This document shows, piece after piece, positions 1 to 8,939 of a DNA stretch of 42,653 bases (position 1 is the first letter of the stretch; each line of letters begins with the position of its first letter). The stretch comes from Aquificaceae bacterium (GTDB taxonomy: Bacteria > Aquificota > Aquificia > Aquificales > Aquificaceae), in assembly GCA_025056375.1 (NCBI GenBank), contig JANWWH010000008.1, forward strand, positions 1 through 42,653. Reading direction: 5' to 3'. A program made the translations under genes and the position numbers. A model generated the notes under the pieces. The model worked only from the letters and a program-made list of their open reading frames with translations. It made no database searches and was not told the DNA's origin.

Positions 1-1
1 T

Positions 2-361
2 AAAGGTCGTAAAGTTAAGGAGGTTATAGCAGACACAGGCATAGATAGCTATGAGATATTCAGGTATTTAGGCAGGAAGGGCATAAAGCTAGTGATAGAG
101 GTTAGAGAGTATGCAGTGATTACTGGCAACAGGGCAAGAGATGAGGTGGTGAGGGCAATAAGGAAAGGTAAAAGGAAATGGAGAGAGGCTAATGGGTATG
201 GTAGGCGGTGGCACGTGGAGAGTTTCTTTTCCTCTTTCAAGCGATGGTTTGGAGAGTATGTGAGTGGTGTGAAGTTTGAGAACATACGTAAGGAGCTAAC
301 CTTCAAGGTTATGATAACGAGTATGTTTTTAAGTGGTGGTGTGGGTATGTGGGTAAGTTAA
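2..361 (+). CDS. DDE transposase, C-terminal part (IS5/IS4-like), 5' end outside window
   Basis: The frame is open from the first bases of the window, so the ORF-track start at 92 is only an internal codon and the gene enters from the left. About 119 C-terminal residues are visible. They contain a segment resembling the second catalytic Asp region of DDE transposases (IADTGIDSYEIFRYL) and, near the end, a motif with the catalytic Glu (GRRWHVESFFSSFKRWFGE) followed by a hydrophobic tail, as in IS5/IS4-type enzymes. It would catalyse cut-and-paste movement of its own element. The other catalytic residues and the left end are outside the window, so intactness cannot be judged. The right inverted repeat was not identified. 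The family call is moderately secure; the exact IS is unknown. Confidence 0.75.
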   Translation, partial: KGRKVKEVIADTGIDSYEIFRYLGRKGIKLVIEVREYAVITGNRARDEVVRAIRKGKRKWREANGYGRRWHVESFFSSFKRWFGEYVSGVKFENIRKELTFKVMITSMFLSGGVGMWVS

Positions 362-367
362 AGGTAA

Positions 368-408
368 GGGTAATGGGTTAGGGGCAGGTGATGGGTAGGG
401 GTGTGGGG
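368..408 (+). repeat. G-tract cluster downstream of the transposase
   Basis: Six runs of three or four G occur in about 41 bases on the plus strand, separated by short linkers (GGGTAATGGGTTAGGGG is part of it). It lies in the 88-base gap between the transposase stop and the mtaB stop. One linker is 8 bases, slightly longer than the usual quadruplex rule allows. It may be the right flank of the insertion element or a G-quadruplex-prone stretch. No inverted repeat was recognised. Confidence 0.45.
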
Positions 409-449
409 TGTTCTGGAGGATATTTGAACTCTTATCGAACACAGCAGCA

Positions 450-1682
450 TTATATAATAACTTTCACAACTTTACCAAAGGATGTGTAGCCCTTCCTCTC
501 CAATTCTATGTAGTTCTCCGTGAGGAGCTTGTTTTCTTCAAGGACAACCGCCCTTAGTTCCTTGCCTATGTGAGCCCTGCGAAAATCCTCCCTCTTTTTT
601 CCGTCCATTTCTCTTAAAATGCCTATCCTTTCTTCCTTAAGTGCATGGCTTACTTTATCCTTCATCCTACTTGCCTTTGTAAAAGGTCTATCTGAGTAAG
701 GAAAAACATGCATGTAGGCTATGGGAAGTTCCTGTAAGAGTCTGCAGGTTTCCAGAAAGTCCTCTTCTCTCTCCGAAGGGAAGCCTACGATGATGTCCGT
801 GCCTATGGCGGTTATGGGTCTTCTTCTCGTTATTTCTTCCACGAGCCTTGCGTAGTTTTCAACCTTGTAGCCCCTTTCCATAAGCTCAAGTATCCTGTTT
901 GAGCCGCTCTGAAGGGATAGGTGGAAGTGAGGTGCTATCTTTTCTTCGGAGGTTATGAGGTCAAGGAGCTCCTCAGGTATCTCGGAGGGGTGCATAGAGG
1001 AAAGTCTAATGAGCTCAACGCCTTTGACCTTTATCAGCTCTTTGAGGAGTTCAAACAGGCTCGTGCCCAGGTCCCAGCCATACTGAGTAAGCTGAGTCCC
1101 GCTAAGAACCACTTCCTGAAAGCCACTCTCAGCCAGTAGCCTCACTTCCTGAAGGACCCTCTGTGGTGGCACACTTCTTACTTTTCCCCTTGCAAAGGGT
1201 ATGACGCAAAAGGTGCAGAATTTATTACAGCCTTCTTGGACCTTTAAGAAGGGTCTTGCCTTTTCAAAGTATGTGAAAAGGTCAAAGCTCTCAAGGGTGG
1301 ATTGCCTGAATATGTTCTCCACATAAACCCTCTGACCCTTTCTTTCAAGAAACTCCTCTACAATCTCGCCAATTCTGTGCTTTTCAGAATTGCCAACTAC
1401 CAGGTCCACCTCCTTTAGACCCGCCAGCGCCTCTGGGCTAACCTGAGCGTAACAGCCCGTTGCTACCACCACCGCATTGGGATTTTTCCTCTTTGCCCTG
1501 TATATGGTTTGTCTTGAGGACCTGTCCGCCTCAGAGGTGACGGTGCAGGTGTTTATCACATAGACATCCGCTAACTCTTCTGAAGAGGCAATTTCATAAC
1601 CTTTGACTCTAAAGCGGTGTGCCATAAGCTCTGTGTCAAAGTAATTGCTCCTACAACCCAGAGTTAAAAGCTTTACCTTCAT
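450..1682 (-). CDS. mtaB: tRNA (N6-threonylcarbamoyladenosine(37)-C2)-methylthiotransferase MtaB
   Basis: A radical SAM methylthiotransferase of 410 aa, a normal length for the MiaB/RimO/MtaB family. The N-terminal UPF0004 domain starts with LTLGCRSNYFDTEL and carries further conserved cysteines (NTCTVT, ATGCYAQ). The radical SAM cluster motif is EGCNKFCTFCVIPFARG (CxxxCxxC). The C-terminus is a TRAM-like region. The TLGCR start and overall pattern favour MtaB (YqeV, which converts t6A37 to ms2t6A37) over MiaB or RimO, though the subfamily would need a tree. The ATG at 1682 sits 6 bases after a TATACT box, so it probably heads its own transcript. Convergent with the transposase fragment. Confidence 0.85.
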   Translation of the reverse strand: MKVKLLTLGCRSNYFDTELMAHRFRVKGYEIASSEELADVYVINTCTVTSEADRSSRQTIYRAKRKNPNAVVVATGCYAQVSPEALAGLKEVDLVVGNSEKHRIGEIVEEFLERKGQRVYVENIFRQSTLESFDLFTYFEKARPFLKVQEGCNKFCTFCVIPFARGKVRSVPPQRVLQEVRLLAESGFQEVVLSGTQLTQYGWDLGTSLFELLKELIKVKGVELIRLSSMHPSEIPEELLDLITSEEKIAPHFHLSLQSGSNRILELMERGYKVENYARLVEEITRRRPITAIGTDIIVGFPSEREEDFLETCRLLQELPIAYMHVFPYSDRPFTKASRMKDKVSHALKEERIGILREMDGKKREDFRRAHIGKELRAVVLEENKLLTENYIELERKGYTSFGKVVKVII

Positions 1683-1688
1683 GGATTT

Positions 1689-1694
1689 AGTATA
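1689..1694 (-). promoter_or_regulatory. -10 box for mtaB, near-leaderless
   Basis: TATACT on the minus strand ends 6 bases before the mtaB ATG. No Shine-Dalgarno sequence lies between them. The -35 region is not convincing. Confidence 0.45.
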
Positions 1695-1766
1695 ATCTAA
1701 CCTGCCAAACTCTGAAGGGGCTGGCTTTTGTATTTCTCCAAGGTAGAGGCTTCTCGGGAGCCGTGT

Positions 1767-1772
1767 TAGAAT
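1767..1772 (+). promoter_or_regulatory. -10 box for argS, probable leaderless start
   Basis: TAGAAT lies exactly 7 bases before the argS ATG, which would place the first transcribed base at or next to the A of the ATG. No Shine-Dalgarno sequence and no strong -35 were seen. Confidence 0.45.
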
Positions 1773-1779
1773 ATAGAAG

Positions 1780-3432
1780 ATGAAAGATGTTGTTATATCC
1801 TCTTTGAGAGAAACTCTAAAAAAGGTCTGTGACCGAGTTCCTGAGGGCTTTATCCTTACGCCGCCGAGAGAAGAGAGCCATGGGGACTACTCTACCAACG
1901 TGGCTTTTTTGTTAGCAAAGGAGCTGAGAAAAAGCCCCAGAGATATAGCTCGGGAGATAGCGGACAAGCTACCACAGGAGGTTTTCTTTGCGGAGGCGGT
2001 CAACGGCTTTATAAACTTCCGTCTAAAGCCACAACTTCTAAAGGAAGAGTTTAGTAAGCTCTTGAAGGAGAAAGGTAAATACTTCTTTAAGTCTGTGGAT
2101 AAGCCACTATACCTACAGTTAGAGTTCGTGAGCGCCAATCCTACAGGTCCTCTTCATGTGGGTCATGGCAGAGGGGCGGTTTTGGGAGATGTTCTAAGCA
2201 GGGTCCTTAAGGAGTTCGGTTACAAGGTTTACAGAGAATACTACATAAACGACGCAGGTAATCAGGTGCATATGCTGGGGCTTTCGGTGCTCTACCGATA
2301 TTATCAGCTTTGCGGTAAGGAAGAAGAAGGTCTTAAGGAGGTATTTGAAAAAGAAGGCTACAGAGGTAACTATGTGGTAAGACTTGCCAGAGACTTGAGC
2401 GTCTTTTACGGAGACAAGCTCCTCCAGCTTCCGCAGGACGGGGCTATAAACCTGGCAAAGGACTATGCCCACCGGAGGCTTTTGGAAGACATAAAAGAAA
2501 CTCTGGAGTTATTAGGCGTGGAGTTTGACCGCTGGTTCAGCGAAAAAAGTCTCTACCAGAGTGGGCTCGTGGAGGAGGTCGTAAAACTTCTTGAGGAAAA
2601 GGGCTATGTCTACGAGCAGGATGGAGCTCTATGGTTTAGGAGCACCGCCTTTGGTGACGACAAGGACAGGGTCCTGAGAAAGTCTGACCTTTCTTATACT
2701 TACTTCGCCTCTGACATAGCTTACCATTGGGACAAGTTTAAGAGAGGCTTTGATAAGGTTATAAACCTCTGGGGTGCGGACCACCACGGCTATGAGAGAC
2801 GGCTCCTTGGTGCCCTGAGAGCTCTTGGTGTTCCTGAGGGATGGTTAAGGGTGGAGTTTGTGCAGATGGTAAGGCTTCTGAGCGGTGGTCAGGAAGTGAG
2901 GATGTCCAAGAGAACTGGAGAGTTCCTGACCCTTCAGGAGCTTCTTGAAGAGGTGGGCAGGGATGCGGTCAGGTTTATTTTTCTTACCAGGGACAGCGAC
3001 ACGCCATTGGACTTTGACATAGACCTCGTAAAGAGGAAGACCTCTGAAAACCCCGTCTTTTACGTGCAGTATGCCCACGCAAGGGTAAGGGGCGTCTTCC
3101 GAGAGGTCAAAGAAAGATATGGTTTAGATGTGGAGGAGGACCTGACCCCTTATGTAGAGGGTCTCAACTCTGAGGAAGACCTGAAGCTGATAAAGAGGTG
3201 TCTTGGGCTCAGGGACGTATACGAGGGTGTCCTTCAAAACCTTTCACCCCATCTGATAACCTACTCTCTGATAGAACTGGCAAAGGACTTTCACCACTAC
3301 TACAACCACCATAGGGTCATGGTGGAAGACAGAAATCTCATGCTTTCGAGGCTTGCCCTGTTCAAAGGCGTGGAGATAACCCTTAAGAAAGCTTTCGAAG
3401 TTCTTGGAATAAAGGCACCGGAGAGGATGTAG
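1780..3432 (+). CDS. argS: Arginyl-tRNA synthetase
   Basis: A class I aminoacyl-tRNA synthetase of 550 aa that charges tRNA-Arg with arginine in the cytoplasm. It has the N-terminal Arg-tRNA synthetase additional domain. The HIGH signature appears as ANPTGPLHVGHGRGAVLGD near residue 115-135, and a KMSKS-like loop as RMSKRTGEF. The C-terminal DALR anticodon-binding domain includes NPVFYVQYAHARVRG at its head. Length fits the family. The ATG at 1780 is preferred because it begins the conserved domain and sits 7 bases after a TAGAAT box. It is the first gene of a plus-strand run; UDP-glucose dehydrogenase starts 2 bases after its stop. Confidence 0.95.
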   Translation: MKDVVISSLRETLKKVCDRVPEGFILTPPREESHGDYSTNVAFLLAKELRKSPRDIAREIADKLPQEVFFAEAVNGFINFRLKPQLLKEEFSKLLKEKGKYFFKSVDKPLYLQLEFVSANPTGPLHVGHGRGAVLGDVLSRVLKEFGYKVYREYYINDAGNQVHMLGLSVLYRYYQLCGKEEEGLKEVFEKEGYRGNYVVRLARDLSVFYGDKLLQLPQDGAINLAKDYAHRRLLEDIKETLELLGVEFDRWFSEKSLYQSGLVEEVVKLLEEKGYVYEQDGALWFRSTAFGDDKDRVLRKSDLSYTYFASDIAYHWDKFKRGFDKVINLWGADHHGYERRLLGALRALGVPEGWLRVEFVQMVRLLSGGQEVRMSKRTGEFLTLQELLEEVGRDAVRFIFLTRDSDTPLDFDIDLVKRKTSENPVFYVQYAHARVRGVFREVKERYGLDVEEDLTPYVEGLNSEEDLKLIKRCLGLRDVYEGVLQNLSPHLITYSLIELAKDFHHYYNHHRVMVEDRNLMLSRLALFKGVEITLKKAFEVLGIKAPERM

Positions 3433-3434
3433 CC

Positions 3435-4736
3435 ATGAGGATAACGGTAGTAGGTGGAGGTTACGTGGGGCTTACCACGGGGGCATGTTTTGCCCACTTA
3501 GGACACGAGGTCGTGGTAGTTGAAAAAATACCTCAGAAGGTGGAGCTCCTGAAGAAAGGCAGGTCTCCTATATACGAGCCGGGTCTTGAGGAAATACTGC
3601 AGGAAAACCTCAAAGAAGGGCGTATACACTTCACCACGAGCCTCAAGGAGGGGCTCGAGTTTTCGGAGGTCATCTTTATCTGCGTGGGGACACCCCAAAG
3701 ACCGGACGGCTCAGCAGACCTCTCGCAGGTAGAGGAGGTAGCTCGTGAGACCGCAAAGCTTATGACCTCCTACAGATTGCTGGTAGAGAAGTCCACCGTG
3801 CCCATAAACACCCACAAGCTCATAAAGAAAACGGTGCAGAGATACCTCAAGGATAAAAGCATACCCTACGATGTGGCTTCAAACCCCGAGTTTTTAAGAG
3901 AAGGCTCCGCCATAGAAGATTTCCTAAAGCCAGACCGCATCGTGGTAGGCGTGGAAAGTGAAAGAGCAAGGAGGATATTTGAGGAGCTCTACGGAGATTT
4001 TGACTGTCCTATAATCTACACAGACCCAGCCACTTCTGAGCTTATAAAACACGCGAGCAACTCCTTCCTTGCCATGAAGATATCCTTTATAAACATGGTG
4101 GCTGACCTGTGTGAGAAAGCGGGTGCGGACGTAAAACTGGTGGCGGAGGGTATGGGTTATGACAAACGGATAGGCAGGGCTTTCCTGAACGCGGGGGTAG
4201 GCTACGGCGGTTCTTGCTTTCCCAAGGACGTGAAAGCCTTCATAAGGATGGCTCAGGACTATGGGCTGGACTTTGGGCTTCTAAAGGAGGTGGAAAGGAT
4301 AAATCAGGAAAGACCCAAAAAGTTTGTGGAAAAGGTTAAAGGTATACTATGGAGCTTGAAGGGCAAAAAGTTGGGGGTATGGGGGCTTTCTTTCAAACCA
4401 AACACCGACGACATCAGAGAAGCACCCTCCTTAAAGGTGGTAGAGATACTACTGAAAGAAGGCGCAAGCCTATCTCTATACGACCCCAAGGCGATGGAAA
4501 ACTTCAAACTTATCTTTCCTGAGGGGGGTCAGGTCAGCTACGCAAAGGACATTTACTCCGCAGTGGAAGATGCCTCCGCCCTACTCATACTCACCGAATG
4601 GGAGGAGTTTCAGGGTGCAGACCTCAGAAAGGTAAAAGACCTTATGGAGCTTCCTATCATCGTAGACGGAAGGAACCTCTTTGAACCTCAGGAACTTAGA
4701 GCTATGGGCTTTGAATATTACCCAGTAGGAAGATGA
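3435..4736 (+). CDS. ugd: UDP-glucose 6-dehydrogenase
   Basis: Oxidises UDP-glucose to UDP-glucuronate with two NAD+. The protein is 433 aa, typical for the family. The N-terminal NAD-binding Rossmann motif is VVGGGYVGL (about residues 5-13). The central domain has the conserved [15 protein letters not shown] segment (substrate Lys and Asn), and the catalytic cysteine is in [12 protein letters not shown] (about C261). The C-terminal UDP-binding domain contains [16 protein letters not shown]. It starts 2 bases after argS and overlaps the next gene by 4 bases (ATGA), so it is co-transcribed and coupled with the decarboxylase that uses its product. The tuaD name is also used for this family. Confidence 0.93.
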   Translation: MRITVVGGGYVGLTTGACFAHLGHEVVVVEKIPQKVELLKKGRSPIYEPGLEEILQENLKEGRIHFTTSLKEGLEFSEVIFICVGTPQRPDGSADLSQVEEVARETAKLMTSYRLLVEKSTVPINTHKLIKKTVQRYLKDKSIPYDVASNPEFLREGSAIEDFLKPDRIVVGVESERARRIFEELYGDFDCPIIYTDPATSELIKHASNSFLAMKISFINMVADLCEKAGADVKLVAEGMGYDKRIGRAFLNAGVGYGGSCFPKDVKAFIRMAQDYGLDFGLLKEVERINQERPKKFVEKVKGILWSLKGKKLGVWGLSFKPNTDDIREAPSLKVVEILLKEGASLSLYDPKAMENFKLIFPEGGQVSYAKDIYSAVEDASALLILTEWEEFQGADLRKVKDLMELPIIVDGRNLFEPQELRAMGFEYYPVGR

Positions 4737-5665
4737 GGGTGCTTATCACGGGGGTTGCGGGCTTTATAGGCTCTCACCTTTGCGAAAGGTTTCTAAGAGA
4801 GGGCTTTCAGGTCATAGGTATGGACAACTTCCTCACTGGTCTGCCGGACAACATAGCTCACCTTTTCGGGGATAGAGCTTTCCACTTTGTTCACTATAAT
4901 GTGGTCAACTACATATACATAGAGGGTCCTGTGGACCTCGTTGTCCACCTCGCCTGCCCCGCCTCACCTATAGATTACATGAACCATCCTATACATACTA
5001 TGAAGGTAGATTCTCTCGGAACCCTTCATACCCTTGGGCTTGCAAAGCTAAAAAGAGCCCGCTACATCCTTGCCTCCTCCTCGGAGGTTTACGGCTCTCC
5101 ACAAGTGCACCCACAAACTGAAGAATACTGGGGACATGTGAACCCGGTAGGTCCCAGAAGCGTCTACGACGAAGCAAAGAGGTTCTCTGAGGCACTTTGC
5201 ATGGCTTACCATAGAGAGCACGGTCTTGATGTGAGGATTGCCAGAATATTTAACACTTACGGACCGAGGATGAGAAAGAGAGATGGCAGGGTTATACCCA
5301 CCTTTATAGACAGGGCTTTGAGAGGAAAACCCTTGCCCATACACGGAGATGGTTCTCAGACCCGGAGCTTCTGCTACATAGAAGACTTGGTAGAAGGGCT
5401 CTTTAGGCTATCAGTGGCCGAAGGGCTCTCCGGTCAGGTGGTAAACCTGGGCAACCCAGAAGAGGTAACCATAAGAGAGCTCGCCATAAAGATAATAAAA
5501 GTCACTCGGTCCACCTCCGAGTTGGAGTTCCTGCCACCCAGACCTGACGACCCACCCAGAAGATGCCCCGATGTAAGTAAGGCGAGGAAGCTCCTCCAGT
5601 GGTTTCCTCGCATACCGCTCGAAGAAGGTTTAGAAAAGACAGTAAAATGGTTTGCGGGTTTATAA
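4733..5665 (+). CDS. UDP-glucuronate decarboxylase (UDP-xylose synthase)-like SDR
   Basis: An extended short-chain dehydrogenase of 310 aa. The NAD-binding motif is [10 protein letters not shown] at residues 7-16, the active-site pair is Y145-x3-K149 (SVYDEAK), and the catalytic Ser/Glu region is SSSEVYG (115-121). The [10 protein letters not shown] segment at 73-82 and the [13 protein letters not shown] segment near the C-terminus are typical of UDP-glucuronic acid decarboxylases, which make UDP-xylose. A UDP-glucuronate 4-epimerase or dTDP-glucose 4,6-dehydratase is a weaker alternative. The 4-base overlap with ugd, whose product would be its substrate, supports the call. UDP-xylose or its 4-keto intermediate would feed surface polysaccharide synthesis; no glycosyltransferase is present here. 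Confidence 0.85.
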   Translation: MRVLITGVAGFIGSHLCERFLREGFQVIGMDNFLTGLPDNIAHLFGDRAFHFVHYNVVNYIYIEGPVDLVVHLACPASPIDYMNHPIHTMKVDSLGTLHTLGLAKLKRARYILASSSEVYGSPQVHPQTEEYWGHVNPVGPRSVYDEAKRFSEALCMAYHREHGLDVRIARIFNTYGPRMRKRDGRVIPTFIDRALRGKPLPIHGDGSQTRSFCYIEDLVEGLFRLSVAEGLSGQVVNLGNPEEVTIRELAIKIIKVTRSTSELEFLPPRPDDPPRRCPDVSKARKLLQWFPRIPLEEGLEKTVKWFAGL

Positions 5666-5687
5666 TTATTCCCTAAGGAGGGTAAAA

Positions 5688-6290
5688 GTGAAAAGAGAGA
5701 GGCTCATAATACTACTTGGAGTGCTGATAGCTCTGGTTTTCTTCTATTTGGGCCTTAACGAGTGGCTAAAAACAAGGGAAGAAAGGGTTCAACCCCCACC
5801 CCTCGTGGTAAAGCCCACACCACAACCCAAAGAACCCCCCTTGAAGGAAGGAGAGGCCGCCGCACAGAAGGAAGAAAAGCCTCCAGCGGAGCAGAAGGAC
5901 ATAGCGGAGAAGACGCCTCAGAAAGAGGTTAAAGGAGAAGCCCCCGAGGAAAAAAAGGAAGAGCCACCACAAAAGGCCGCAAAGAAAGAGCAGAAGGACC
6001 TGATAGCCCAGAAGATTAAAGAGGAAAGGCTGGAAGGGAAGCAGAAAGAGCCAAAGGCTAAAGTGCAAGAGAAGGCAGATATGAAGGTATACACGGTGCA
6101 GATAGGGGCTTTTAAAGATAGAGAGCGGGCAAAGAAGGTAGCAGAAAGGGCTAAGGGTATGGGATATGAGGTAAAGCTTGTGGAGGAGGACGACTTTTAC
6201 AAGGTAAGGCTCACCCTTCGCACGGACAGTATAAATACAGAGCTGGGTAAACTCAAGAAGACTTTTGGTGGTGCAATTCTGAAGCAATGA
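5688..6290 (+). CDS. Membrane-anchored SPOR-domain protein
   Basis: A 200-aa protein with one N-terminal membrane segment (LIILLGVLIALVFFYLG). A long low-complexity middle region rich in Lys, Glu, Pro and Ala follows, ending in a C-terminal SPOR domain (about the last 70 residues, from KVYTVQIGAFKDRERAKK). SPOR domains bind denuded peptidoglycan, so a periplasmic role in cell division or wall remodelling is inferred. The ORF-track start (TTG 5652) is inside the previous gene. I prefer the GTG at 5688 because AAGGAGG stands 6 bases upstream and translation then starts VKRERLIILLG. It overlaps the next gene, another SPOR protein, by 4 bases. Confidence 0.8.
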   Translation: MKRERLIILLGVLIALVFFYLGLNEWLKTREERVQPPPLVVKPTPQPKEPPLKEGEAAAQKEEKPPAEQKDIAEKTPQKEVKGEAPEEKKEEPPQKAAKKEQKDLIAQKIKEERLEGKQKEPKAKVQEKADMKVYTVQIGAFKDRERAKKVAERAKGMGYEVKLVEEDDFYKVRLTLRTDSINTELGKLKKTFGGAILKQ

Positions 6291-7381
6291 TAAAACTTTT
6301 TTTACTTTTCTTCCTGCTCTTCTCCTGTGCAGTAAAAGAAGAGGAAAAGGGAAAGGCTCAGTGGCAATACTACTACGACTTGGGCATGTCCTCTTACATG
6401 GCAAAAAACTACTCAGAAGCCATAGCCAACTTCTTTAGAGCTTCTCAGCTTGCACCCAATGAGCCAAAGGTCTGGAACGCTCTCGGGCTTGCTTATATGG
6501 AAGTGCAAGAACATCAGAAATCGGAGACTGCCTTTTTGAGAGCTCTTCAGGTGGATAAGGCTTACACGGAGGCAAAGCTGAACCTTGGTGTCCTCTATTA
6601 CAGACAGCGACAATACGAAAGGTCTATAAGCACCCTCAGAGAGGTCCTTGAGGACGAAGCCTTTCCCCAGAAACACATGGCTTTTTACTACCTTGGCAAA
6701 GCTTATCAGGCTATGGGCAACATCAAGGAATACATAAACAACTTAAGAAGGGCAACCGCCTACAACCCCATGTTTGCGGACGCTCAGCTTGAACTTGCCC
6801 AGGCTTACGAGAACGAGGGTGACTACGCCTCCGCAAAAAATGTGTATCTGAGCCTTATAAACAACGGGCTGGTAAGCCCCACCATAGACCTAAGCATGGC
6901 TAGGGTAGAATACATGCTGGGCAACTACGCATCGGTCAAAAGCCACCTGAAAAGGGTTCTGGAGGACAAACAAACCAGCCCACAGCTCAGGTCTCAGGCT
7001 TACGACCTTCTGAGTCAGGTACTGATAGCGGAGCAGGCGAGGGTGGTGCAAAGGGTAGAAAAAGACAGACAACCACAGCAAGAAAAACCCCCCGAGCCCC
7101 CTGCTATACCAGAAGCTTCTCTTAGAGAAACGGCGCAGGAGAACCCCCAGTCCAGAGGTAGGGCTTACAGGATACAGGTGGGTGCCTTCTCCTCCGCAAA
7201 TCTTGCAAGGGCTTGGAAAGACAGGTTAGAAAAGGAGCTTGGGCTTAAAGAAGTAACGGTGGTGGAAGCTTCGGGCATCTTTAAGGTCTTTTACGGTGCT
7301 TTCAACACCAAAGAGGAAGCCCAGAGGGAGCTGACGAGGCTAAAGGGTGTGAACATATACGGCTTTATAGTTAACGAGTAG
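6287..7381 (+). CDS. TPR-repeat lipoprotein with C-terminal SPOR domain
   Basis: A 364-aa protein starting with a short lipoprotein signal (MIKLFLLFFLLFSC, lipobox LFSC with Cys at 14), so probably anchored to a membrane on the periplasmic side. Several tetratricopeptide repeats fill residues 30-245 (for example PKVWNALGLAYMEV, TEAKLNLGVLYYRQ, FADAQLELAQAYENEG), resembling PilF/NlpI-type scaffolds. A Pro/Glu/Gln linker follows, then a SPOR domain from about 290 (YRIQVGAFSSANLARAWK). The ATG overlaps the stop of the preceding SPOR gene (ATGA), implying translational coupling and a shared wall-associated role. It abuts the convergent hisB with no spacer. Confidence 0.82.
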   Translation: MIKLFLLFFLLFSCAVKEEEKGKAQWQYYYDLGMSSYMAKNYSEAIANFFRASQLAPNEPKVWNALGLAYMEVQEHQKSETAFLRALQVDKAYTEAKLNLGVLYYRQRQYERSISTLREVLEDEAFPQKHMAFYYLGKAYQAMGNIKEYINNLRRATAYNPMFADAQLELAQAYENEGDYASAKNVYLSLINNGLVSPTIDLSMARVEYMLGNYASVKSHLKRVLEDKQTSPQLRSQAYDLLSQVLIAEQARVVQRVEKDRQPQQEKPPEPPAIPEASLRETAQENPQSRGRAYRIQVGAFSSANLARAWKDRLEKELGLKEVTVVEASGIFKVFYGAFNTKEEAQRELTRLKGVNIYGFIVNE

Positions 7382-7960
7382 TTACAGGCTCTCCTTCGTG
7401 GAAGGTATACCACCACCGGAGAGACTAACCGCCTGCCTGAGACTAAGGGCAAAAGCCTTAAAACACGCCTCCGCCACATGGTGAAGGAGCTTGCCAGACA
7501 TAACCCTTATGTGAAGGGTGCTCTTGCTCTCGAGGGCGAAGCCCTTGAAGAACTCCCATATGAGCTCAAAGTCAAACTCTGTAATTTTGCCCCTCAGCCC
7601 CAAGTCCTCGTAAAAAAAGAGCGGTCTTCCTGAAAGGTCCATGCTTACCATTACCAGAGCTTCGTCCATAGGCACGATGGCATAGCCATAGCGGTTTATA
7701 CCTCTTTTGTCTCCAAGAGCCTGAAGGAAAGCCATACCCAGGGTTATACCCACATCCTCCACCGTGTGATGATGAGAAACATGCACGTCACCCTCCGCCA
7801 AAAGTTCTAAGTCAAACCTGCCATGCCTTGCCAAGGTTTCTATCATGTGAGTTAAAAAACCCACAGGTGTTTGAACCCTGTAACTACCCTCTCCCTCAAG
7901 GTTCAGCGTCAACTCCACTGTAGTCTCTCGCGTCTGCCGTATGGTATGCACCTTCCTCAT
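7382..7960 (-). CDS. hisB: Imidazoleglycerol-phosphate dehydratase
   Basis: Catalyses dehydration of imidazole-glycerol phosphate to imidazole-acetol phosphate in histidine biosynthesis. The protein is 192 aa, the size of monofunctional HisB. It shows the Mn-binding His/Glu signatures [10 protein letters not shown] (about 82-91) and [10 protein letters not shown] (about 160-169), plus the early [10 protein letters not shown] and GFLTHM motifs. The start at 7960 is supported by this conserved N-terminus, although it lies 65 bases inside holA in another frame and has no good Shine-Dalgarno. Its stop codon directly abuts the stop of the convergent TPR gene. hisF is 18 kb away, so the his genes are dispersed. 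Confidence 0.93.
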   Translation of the reverse strand: MRKVHTIRQTRETTVELTLNLEGEGSYRVQTPVGFLTHMIETLARHGRFDLELLAEGDVHVSHHHTVEDVGITLGMAFLQALGDKRGINRYGYAIVPMDEALVMVSMDLSGRPLFFYEDLGLRGKITEFDFELIWEFFKGFALESKSTLHIRVMSGKLLHHVAEACFKAFALSLRQAVSLSGGGIPSTKESL

Positions 7961-8939
7961 GGAGCATGTATTCTATCACAAAGTTTCTTATGGACTGGGC
8001 TGGGTCTGAATAGTAAACCTTCATGTTTAGGTCAAGAAGGTGGAGCCTTTCAAGCAAAAACCAGATTTCTTCCTTTGAGTTCCTTTCAAGATACTTCTTA
8101 AAGTTCAACACCTGAAAGGGGTGTTTTATGTCCAGAAGTGTAAGGGCTTCCTCTACTTTTTTACCCTCCTCTAACAGCACCTTTGCGGTGTATAGCTTTA
8201 GGGTGGAGTTGACCAGAAAGGTAAAGAGTTGAAGGGAATGAGTGCCGGTCCGCAGGGTTGAGTTTAGGGCTTCAATAGCCTTCTGATAGTCCTTGAGGAG
8301 TATGCCATCAAGAAAGTCAAAAAGGCTCCTCTCTCTCTGAGCAAACACCACCCTCCTTATGTCCTCAAGGCTAAGTTGGGATGCTCCGTAGAGGAGGAGC
8401 TTGTCCGTTTCACCCTTTAAGAGCATAAGGTCGTAGGAGAAGGCTTCAAGAAGGTAGTCCAGCGCCTCCTCTTCCACCTCTATACCGCCCTTCTGCAGTT
8501 TCTTCTTCACCAGCTCCCTAATTCTTTTCTTATCGAGCCTTCTTGCACTTATAACCTCTCCTATCTTTGAAAGACTGCGAAAGGGCTCTTTCTGAAGTTC
8601 CTTCTCCGTAAGCCCCGTCTCCACATAGAAGAAAACCCTTTTATTCCTTAGCCTTTCAAGCAAGGAGAGGAATTGTTTGTAATCCTTTAGACCTTTGAAA
8701 AACTCCAAAGACCTGTAGACAAAGAGGGTCTCTTCCCTCTCAAAGATACCCCCCGTAAGTGCCAACCTCTCAAAATCCTGAAGGGTAAGCTCGTCTCCCC
8801 AGAGCACTCTCACCCGGTAAATTTCCTTAAGCTTGTCCAGAAAGGTCTTTATAAGATACTCCTCCTCGCCATGCAAGAGGTTTACCGCCTTCGGCTCTTT
8901 CTTGCCGAGGGTTTTCTGATATTCGGCAAGACTTATCAT
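7896..8939 (-). CDS. holA: DNA polymerase III delta subunit
   Basis: The 347-aa clamp-loader delta subunit, which opens the beta clamp. The family is poorly conserved, but the architecture fits: an N-terminal domain with the typical [19 protein letters not shown] opening, a middle domain with [18 protein letters not shown], and the C-terminal oligomerisation domain with [22 protein letters not shown]. The start (ATG 8939) overlaps the stop of rho by 4 bases. The C-terminus runs 65 bases into hisB. The tail after IEYMLHEE is probably not conserved. Confidence comes from several family-typical segments, not from a single signature. Confidence 0.85.
   Translation of the reverse strand: MISLAEYQKTLGKKEPKAVNLLHGEEEYLIKTFLDKLKEIYRVRVLWGDELTLQDFERLALTGGIFEREETLFVYRSLEFFKGLKDYKQFLSLLERLRNKRVFFYVETGLTEKELQKEPFRSLSKIGEVISARRLDKKRIRELVKKKLQKGGIEVEEEALDYLLEAFSYDLMLLKGETDKLLLYGASQLSLEDIRRVVFAQRERSLFDFLDGILLKDYQKAIEALNSTLRTGTHSLQLFTFLVNSTLKLYTAKVLLEEGKKVEEALTLLDIKHPFQVLNFKKYLERNSKEEIWFLLERLHLLDLNMKVYYSDPAQSIRNFVIEYMLHEEGAYHTADARDYSGVDAEP

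Noticed and set aside
5766-6404. 212-aa minus-strand ORF opposite the SPOR protein
   Set aside because: It is a shadow of the Lys/Glu-rich low-complexity region: the antisense of GAA/AAG-rich codons gives a Leu/Phe-rich open frame. No Shine-Dalgarno, and the composition resembles no protein.
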